The notes beneath the pieces were generated by a model. It saw only the letters and a program-made list of their open reading frames with translations. It was not told the DNA's origin and made no database searches. A DNA stretch of 64,000 nucleotides from contig JAYPSJ010000006.1 in assembly GCA_038132955.1 (NCBI GenBank), positions 72,371 to 136,370 of the forward strand. The letters run 5' to 3'. A program made the position numbers and the translations under genes. The stretch comes from BACL21 sp038132955. GTDB lineage: Bacteria; Bacteroidota; Bacteroidia; Flavobacteriales; Flavobacteriaceae. Of the stretch, positions 59,456-64,000 are shown in pieces; the stretch's first letter is position 1, and each line of letters begins with the position of its first letter.

Positions 59456-60173
59456 TGTTCATACTGCACAAATCGCTTAGAACGGAAGTCGCATCTTTCA
59501 TTAGATATACAAAGAGTTTCCAATAACCAGTCAGTTTGTATATCGCTCGATACTTTCTAACTATTCTAATGGTTATATTCATTGGTCGTTTAAAAATGAC
59601 ATCATTTTTAATTAAATGAGTTCGCATCAATCTCTCCCCTACAGGAATGTTGTGGTAGTTACTTATGTTTAACGGTTTTGACCACTCCTTTCTAAGGGTC
59701 TCTATTGCATTCATATAAATCGACATGGTATTTTTACTCCCAAAAGCAAAATTGTCACTAGCTATACCATAATCGTGGCCAACATATAATATCGTATTAC
59801 TGCTTGGTAACTGGCCTACCTTAGTTACAAGCATATCTGGCCTTAGTCTAATAATTGTGGAAGCAGGGTCATGACATTTTCCCAAATACTCATCCCACAT
59901 TTTATTCATACGATCAAATAGTATATAACTGTTCCTCGAATTCTTTGGTTCCAATATTTTTAAAGCTATAGGTATTGAATAGGTTGGACTTGGGCCCAAA
60001 TCTAACACAGTTACATCAAACCTTTTAAATAAACTTTTAGTCTCAGGGAGTAATGTCTCATCTGAATATATACCGTAAAAACATCTAGCCCTACCACGAG
60101 CCAACTGTTCTAGGTTAATCCGTAATAAATTCTGTTGGTTCCTTATCAAACCAACAATTAAAATATCAAACAT
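59448..60173 (-). CDS. Putative glycosyltransferase-like protein (RxRPD motif)
   Basis: A 241-residue soluble protein, beginning MFDILIVGLIRNQQN. It contains IIRLRPDMLV, an RxRPD motif also seen in WavE/fringe-like transferases, and LYVGHDYGIASDNFAFG, a plausible metal/substrate site. Family assignment is tentative. It overlaps both neighbours by 8 bp, so it is a regular member of the operon. Confidence 0.6.
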   Translation of the reverse strand: MFDILIVGLIRNQQNLLRINLEQLARGRARCFYGIYSDETLLPETKSLFKRFDVTVLDLGPSPTYSIPIALKILEPKNSRNSYILFDRMNKMWDEYLGKCHDPASTIIRLRPDMLVTKVGQLPSSNTILYVGHDYGIASDNFAFGSKNTMSIYMNAIETLRKEWSKPLNISNYHNIPVGERLMRTHLIKNDVIFKRPMNITIRIVRKYRAIYKLTGYWKLFVYLMKDATSVLSDLCSMNNE

Positions 60174-61329
60174 TAACCCTTCGCTTTGTTAAATAAAACA
60201 ATCCCCCGTTAGCCACTATTGAGTAAACCAGGTACGATAAGACAATTGCCAGTACTGGTCTTTGAGCCAAAAGCAATACTGTAAGCAACATCAAAATAAT
60301 GGCAGTGAAAATAATTTTAACAGAAAGGTCTTCATTTCCTGTCATTAAAGCGAAAACGCCTATTGGCCCAGTTGCTGCATTAAAATAAAAAGAAAAGAGA
60401 AATATAAAACTACAAGTATAACCGAGAGGATTTTCCAACAAAAACCATTCAAATATATCCTCCAAAAAGAGCATTGACAAAAGGAAAGCGACCGATACTA
60501 TAACAAAATTATATTTTAAAAGGAGTCTAAAAAACCGCCAAGCTTCAAAAATATCTTTCTCCGCAAAGCGAGGTGCAAGAACTACATTAAACATTGTCAA
60601 CGATAATGTCAACACACTACCGACCCTCGATAAAATCCCAAGTGATCCTAAATATTCATTTGACAAAGATAATTGTCCCCTTAATACAATAAACATTTGA
60701 GCGGCAATCGTGCTTAATATTGGAACAATATAAAGCCTTAAATTTAAATTTATTTCAACAAAGCTTTTGTCAAATTGCTTCCAACTGTATAGCGACAATA
60801 TTTGAATCAAAATTAAGCTAAGTAAGTATGAACAGGCATAAAGAACTAGTACGTTATACTGATCTAACCAAATTATCCCTAAGCTATAGATTATTAATGG
60901 GCCAGCGTGCGCTCCAACAGAACCGATAACTTTATTATAAACAAAACTCACCTCAGCTGTTATGTCGTACCATATTTTTGCCAAACTCGCAAAGAATAAT
61001 GTAAGAATATATCCGATTGATATATCATCAATAAAGCTTAATATTGTAACTTGCAACACTACTAAAGTAAGGGTGTACACAAACGGCCTCGCACTTACAT
61101 ATAAAAATGTTTTATAACCTACACCTGGTCGATTTGCAAAGATTTTGACGTAGGAACTATTTAATCCTAATGTTCCTATAACACCAATTATATTTACATA
61201 ACCAAAAAATATGAGATAATCAGCATATTCATTAGGTCCTTTTGCATTCAATAACTTAACAATAATTACAGAGAAAATTGGCGATAATAATCGTAATATG
61301 AAAGTCAGAACAGCACCTTTTTTACGCAT
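60166..61329 (-). CDS. Wzx-like polysaccharide flippase
   Basis: A 387-residue polytopic membrane protein with about 11-12 helices of the MOP/Wzx type (MRKKGAVLTFILRLLSPIFS, repeated helix pairs to VYSIVANGGLFYLTKRR). It should flip the lipid-linked repeat unit across the inner membrane. Sequence identity between Wzx proteins is low, so the call is from topology and context (adjacent to a Wzy-like gene). Overlaps its neighbours by 8 bp each. Confidence 0.8.
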   Translation of the reverse strand: MRKKGAVLTFILRLLSPIFSVIIVKLLNAKGPNEYADYLIFFGYVNIIGVIGTLGLNSSYVKIFANRPGVGYKTFLYVSARPFVYTLTLVVLQVTILSFIDDISIGYILTLFFASLAKIWYDITAEVSFVYNKVIGSVGAHAGPLIIYSLGIIWLDQYNVLVLYACSYLLSLILIQILSLYSWKQFDKSFVEINLNLRLYIVPILSTIAAQMFIVLRGQLSLSNEYLGSLGILSRVGSVLTLSLTMFNVVLAPRFAEKDIFEAWRFFRLLLKYNFVIVSVAFLLSMLFLEDIFEWFLLENPLGYTCSFIFLFSFYFNAATGPIGVFALMTGNEDLSVKIIFTAIILMLLTVLLLAQRPVLAIVLSYLVYSIVANGGLFYLTKRRVNV

Positions 61330-62338
61330 ATATATTTTTTATGTGATTTTGTAATCTCTCAAACGTTTTTGGACATATTTCTTTATTCCTCTTTGTTAAA
61401 ATTAAACGCAAATCTTCTTTATCTTCAAAAGTTATTAACGCACTCGAGAAAACCTGTAAGCTTTCAATTTGAACCAACCTCTTAGGAACAATTGGAATGC
61501 AACCACAAAGTATTGATTCAGCGAAATTAATTGGTACAATATCAGTCAAATTTTCTACGTCTATGATAGCGTATTTAGCATCCAACATTTCCTGAACAAT
61601 ATCAAAACGAAAATAACTTCGCTGTCTACCATTTAACACAGCATTAAAAAAATTGGTCTGCTTTAGTTCAGATGTTTTCACCTTTAAATTAGGCACAACA
61701 TATGACAAGTCACTGCAGGTAACAAACTCCCTTACATCGTGTAAAGTTTCTATACCCCAATCCTTCGCAACCTTATTTCTAAATATCCTGTTATTAATTG
61801 CTCTATGAAAAGTCCCAGTTATGAGAATTGAATTATCCAAGCTGTACAATCCCGTTTTACCTCTCTTTAATATTTCCTTTCGTATGGTAAACCTTTGTAT
61901 TTCAAAGCGCTTGAGGCCCAATTCATGAACTATTCGAGAATTAGAAACGTCATTCTCACTTATGAAAGTCACTGATTGATATGTGCCTAATCGCGTGAGC
62001 TTTTCTTTATAGAGATGGGCATGCGAAAAATACACATAGTTAAAATTTCCTAGCGCACTTTCGCGTACTGAAGGCAAAGCAAAGTATAAACGACTTTTAT
62101 CTTTTTGATCTCGAAACAGACGTTTTAATGAGAATCCATACTTCTTCGAGAAGCAAAGATTCCATAAGGTTGCATGTAAAATATCAATAAAGGCCCCTAG
62201 ATTACTTTCTTCAACTGAGAAAACGTACTCATCGAAGCGACGGGAATATTTTAAAAGCGGCTTTCGGCCCAAAACTTTAGATTTTAAGCTTTGAACGAAA
62301 AAATCCGTCTTATGTGGATCAACTACTATTTCTTTCAA
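61322..62338 (-). CDS. Putative GT-B glycosyltransferase, divergent
   Basis: A 338-residue soluble protein. The C-terminal NFAESILCGCIPIVPKRLVQIES resembles the sugar-nucleotide region of exostosin-like or GT-B enzymes. The N-terminal part has no recognised motif. I infer a transferase from this element and from its place between the Wzx-like and Wzy-like genes. Overlaps them by 8 and 20 bp. Confidence 0.5.
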   Translation of the reverse strand: MKEIVVDPHKTDFFVQSLKSKVLGRKPLLKYSRRFDEYVFSVEESNLGAFIDILHATLWNLCFSKKYGFSLKRLFRDQKDKSRLYFALPSVRESALGNFNYVYFSHAHLYKEKLTRLGTYQSVTFISENDVSNSRIVHELGLKRFEIQRFTIRKEILKRGKTGLYSLDNSILITGTFHRAINNRIFRNKVAKDWGIETLHDVREFVTCSDLSYVVPNLKVKTSELKQTNFFNAVLNGRQRSYFRFDIVQEMLDAKYAIIDVENLTDIVPINFAESILCGCIPIVPKRLVQIESLQVFSSALITFEDKEDLRLILTKRNKEICPKTFERLQNHIKNIYA

Positions 62339-63344
62339 CGAATAAATGTCTTAGAACAATATAAAATATTGAATATGCGATATAAGGATAACTCAACAAA
62401 GTCGCGCCAAAAATCGCCCAAGGAATCGAATTCCTTGCCCGAAAGAGAAGTAATAGTAACAATAACCACCCTAAAGCACCCAACGTGTATATTATCATAC
62501 TGATACCATTTATTCCAAATAGCATGCTGTAATTTTTAAAATCAACAGCATGCGGCAAAACATAATCAACAAAATGTGCGCTCTCTTTTTTGGTCAAACG
62601 CGCAGAGATACTTGCATCTCTACCCTCTACAATATCATTAACTCTACGAAGTGTTATATAATCGGACGAGGCCCACGAATCGACATGATTACTGACTAGG
62701 CCCAAAACCATGAGACTTGCAAGAGCTGAAATTATCTTAAGCAACCGCGGCATAAGACAAAAGAGCATTAAGGCTACAAAAAGAAACCCAAATAAACTCT
62801 TTGAAAGCACTATGGCAGCCAACTGAGTCCATAATAACCTCGACGGAATATACTTCCAGGAAAGAATTAACAAAAAGGCAGAATTTATAACGAAAGCATT
62901 TGGCTCAAGAAACAATCCACTAGGCCTATAAAAATTCAAGTCGCTATTCAAATTTCGACTTGTGTCTAATCCCGGAACTAAGTCGCCTATGCTAATATGT
63001 ATGTTAAAAATATAGTACAGGAGCAATTGAAGAAAAAAGGATATTAAATGGACGCGAATCAGAAGTAAAACAAAACTTGTTGATGGACCCTTACCGAATA
63101 GCAAGAGGGCCGATCCGAAAAATAATGCAATATTTAATCGTATATCGCCATACAAAAGCAAACTTGAAACGTTTATAACACCAAAAACTACTGTAACTAA
63201 AAGTAGCCTTTTTGATATCCAAGAATGACGAAAGAACAACACGACTGTTAAACCATAAACAAGTAAATCGAATACCCTTCCTAATCCTAAAACATATACT
63301 TCGTTTAAGTACGCCAAACATAATATGATATTGGCAAGTTTCAT
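62319..63344 (-). CDS. O-antigen polymerase-like protein (Wzy)
   Basis: A 341-residue membrane protein with about 10 helices and one larger loop in the middle (VPGLDTSRNLNSDLNFYRPSG, then LFLEPNAF). This layout and the FLEPNAF sequence are typical of Wzy/O-antigen ligase-type polymerases. It should join repeat units on the periplasmic side. Identity to known Wzy is expected to be low, so the call depends on topology and context. The next gene begins 1 bp upstream of its start. Confidence 0.75.
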   Translation of the reverse strand: MKLANIILCLAYLNEVYVLGLGRVFDLLVYGLTVVLFFRHSWISKRLLLVTVVFGVINVSSLLLYGDIRLNIALFFGSALLLFGKGPSTSFVLLLIRVHLISFFLQLLLYYIFNIHISIGDLVPGLDTSRNLNSDLNFYRPSGLFLEPNAFVINSAFLLILSWKYIPSRLLWTQLAAIVLSKSLFGFLFVALMLFCLMPRLLKIISALASLMVLGLVSNHVDSWASSDYITLRRVNDIVEGRDASISARLTKKESAHFVDYVLPHAVDFKNYSMLFGINGISMIIYTLGALGWLLLLLLLFRARNSIPWAIFGATLLSYPYIAYSIFYIVLRHLFVERNSS

Positions 63345-64000
63345 CTAATAACCGAAAATCGTAAATTTTACATGACGTGCTATATCCATTAGCGTTGCAA
63401 AGCTCAGTAGATTCTCTCTTTCCTTCAAATTAAATAAACCCTCAAGTTCCTTCTTATATATAATTTGAGAGTACCATTTCCATCTACCCTTTTCTACACT
63501 GTGTCGATATTTCATTACTTTTTTGCGAACCGCTAAATGACCCTCGCCTTCTTGGTTCTCGAATGCCCAGATATTATTGGCACTTATCAATTTGGTATCT
63601 AAATAGTCCAAATCCCAAATCGCCGCTTGCAAACTACAATAATATGGGTGTTTCAGAGGAACCATTTCGTAACCATGTCTATCTGATAAGAAATTTCGCT
63701 TAATAAGTGGACGTTCATACGGAGTCAATCTTAAGTAATTGCAATCAATTGCGAAACTTGCAATTAAATCATCATTGTTTGGACAACTATTCAAATAAAA
63801 ATCATCTAAGTACCAAAGTGCTTTTAAAATTCCTTTTGCCTGTATTTTTCGTATGGCTTCGCGCCATTCGGTTCTCCAATCTGATTTGTGAACTAAAACT
63901 TTTTTCCAGTTACCTAAATCGATCCTATTAATATTCTCATCGTTAGTAATGACAATCACATTCGACCACTCAAAACCAATTTTCAACCAATTTCTGTAAA
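63345..64000 (-). CDS. Polysaccharide-cluster protein, partial at right edge
   Basis: At least 218 residues; the frame stays open from a TTG at 63986 to the window edge without a stop codon, so the gene starts beyond 64000. The visible part includes GFEWSNVIVITND, WYLDDFYLNSCPNNDDL and YLRLTPYERPLIKR. The LDDFYL acidic motif could be a metal-binding site of a transferase, but I do not recognise the family. It is the first visible gene of the operon and abuts the Wzy-like gene. Confidence 0.55.
   Translation of the reverse strand, partial: YRNWLKIGFEWSNVIVITNDENINRIDLGNWKKVLVHKSDWRTEWREAIRKIQAKGILKALWYLDDFYLNSCPNNDDLIASFAIDCNYLRLTPYERPLIKRNFLSDRHGYEMVPLKHPYYCSLQAAIWDLDYLDTKLISANNIWAFENQEGEGHLAVRKKVMKYRHSVEKGRWKWYSQIIYKKELEGLFNLKERENLLSFATLMDIARHVKFTIFGY

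Noticed and set aside
1..64000. tRNA, rRNA, CRISPR or insertion sequences
   Set aside because: No tRNA-like cloverleaf, no repeat-spacer pattern and no transposase or terminal inverted repeats were recognised in the intergenic regions.

Overview
The window looks like a chromosomal segment of a marine-type flavobacterium (Bacteroidota, Flavobacteriaceae). The evidence is a fused GldF/GldG gliding-motility ABC transporter gene, a PorT-type barrel, a TonB receptor with an N-terminal carboxypeptidase-regulatory domain, the DUF6452/DUF6048 pair beside rlmD, DUF4294 beside an M42 peptidase, a two-gene B12-dependent methionine synthase, and a fused E1 alpha/beta 2-oxoacid dehydrogenase. Bacteroidota-type promoter elements (TAnnTTTG, sometimes with TTG about 17-24 nt upstream) occur before many genes, and Shine-Dalgarno-like sites are not obvious.

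Layout. 1-9.6 kb: the 5' part of mutS2 (runs off the left edge), ung, a minus-strand operon (2OG-Fe oxygenase, SUI1/eIF1-like factor, binding-protein-like protein, possibly a 35-aa membrane peptide), then E1 dehydrogenase, TerC and an RlmI-like methyltransferase, and a Bcr/CflA-type exporter. 9.6-20.2 kb: SemiSWEET, secreted hypotheticals (one with a glutaredoxin-like C-terminus), an SDR, DUF3817-MscS, DinB, a two-domain OmpA protein, a sodium:solute symporter, a PorT-like barrel and xerD. 20.2-29.1 kb: aldo/keto reductase, then the cluster coiled-coil protein - zapA - putative 6S RNA - rny on the minus strand, an M23 peptidase overlapping a TonB receptor, and a cysteine desulfurase. 29.2-41.2 kb: TSP3-repeat lipoprotein, Smr-domain protein, ornithine aminotransferase with a Cys-rich insert, rlmD-DUF6452-DUF6048, an RlmL-like methyltransferase, ZIP transporter, DUF4294, M42 peptidase, acyloxyacyl-hydrolase-like barrel, purC. 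41.3-56.2 kb: phoH, SAM hydrolase, gldFG fusion, dnaN, DUF4870, a 100-N assembly gap whose two edges are identical over 55 bp, the metH1-metH2-metF operon with a long structured leader, mnmE, and a histidine kinase/response regulator pair.

56.4-64 kb (runs off the right edge): a visibly AT-richer, tightly overlapping minus-strand operon for a Wzx/Wzy-type surface polysaccharide. It contains a flippase, an O-antigen-polymerase-like protein, GT4 and GT2 glycosyltransferases, three divergent transferase-like proteins and a terminal alkaline-phosphatase-superfamily protein. Its composition and content suggest a strain-variable locus.

The most notable non-coding element is a 169-nt rod-like RNA directly downstream of zapA, read as 6S RNA from its nested helices and U-run. 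No tRNA, rRNA, CRISPR array, insertion sequence or prophage was recognised. No gene-free stretch exceeds about 300 bases; the longest are 9553-9845, 53693-53965 and 52048-52312, each described below.
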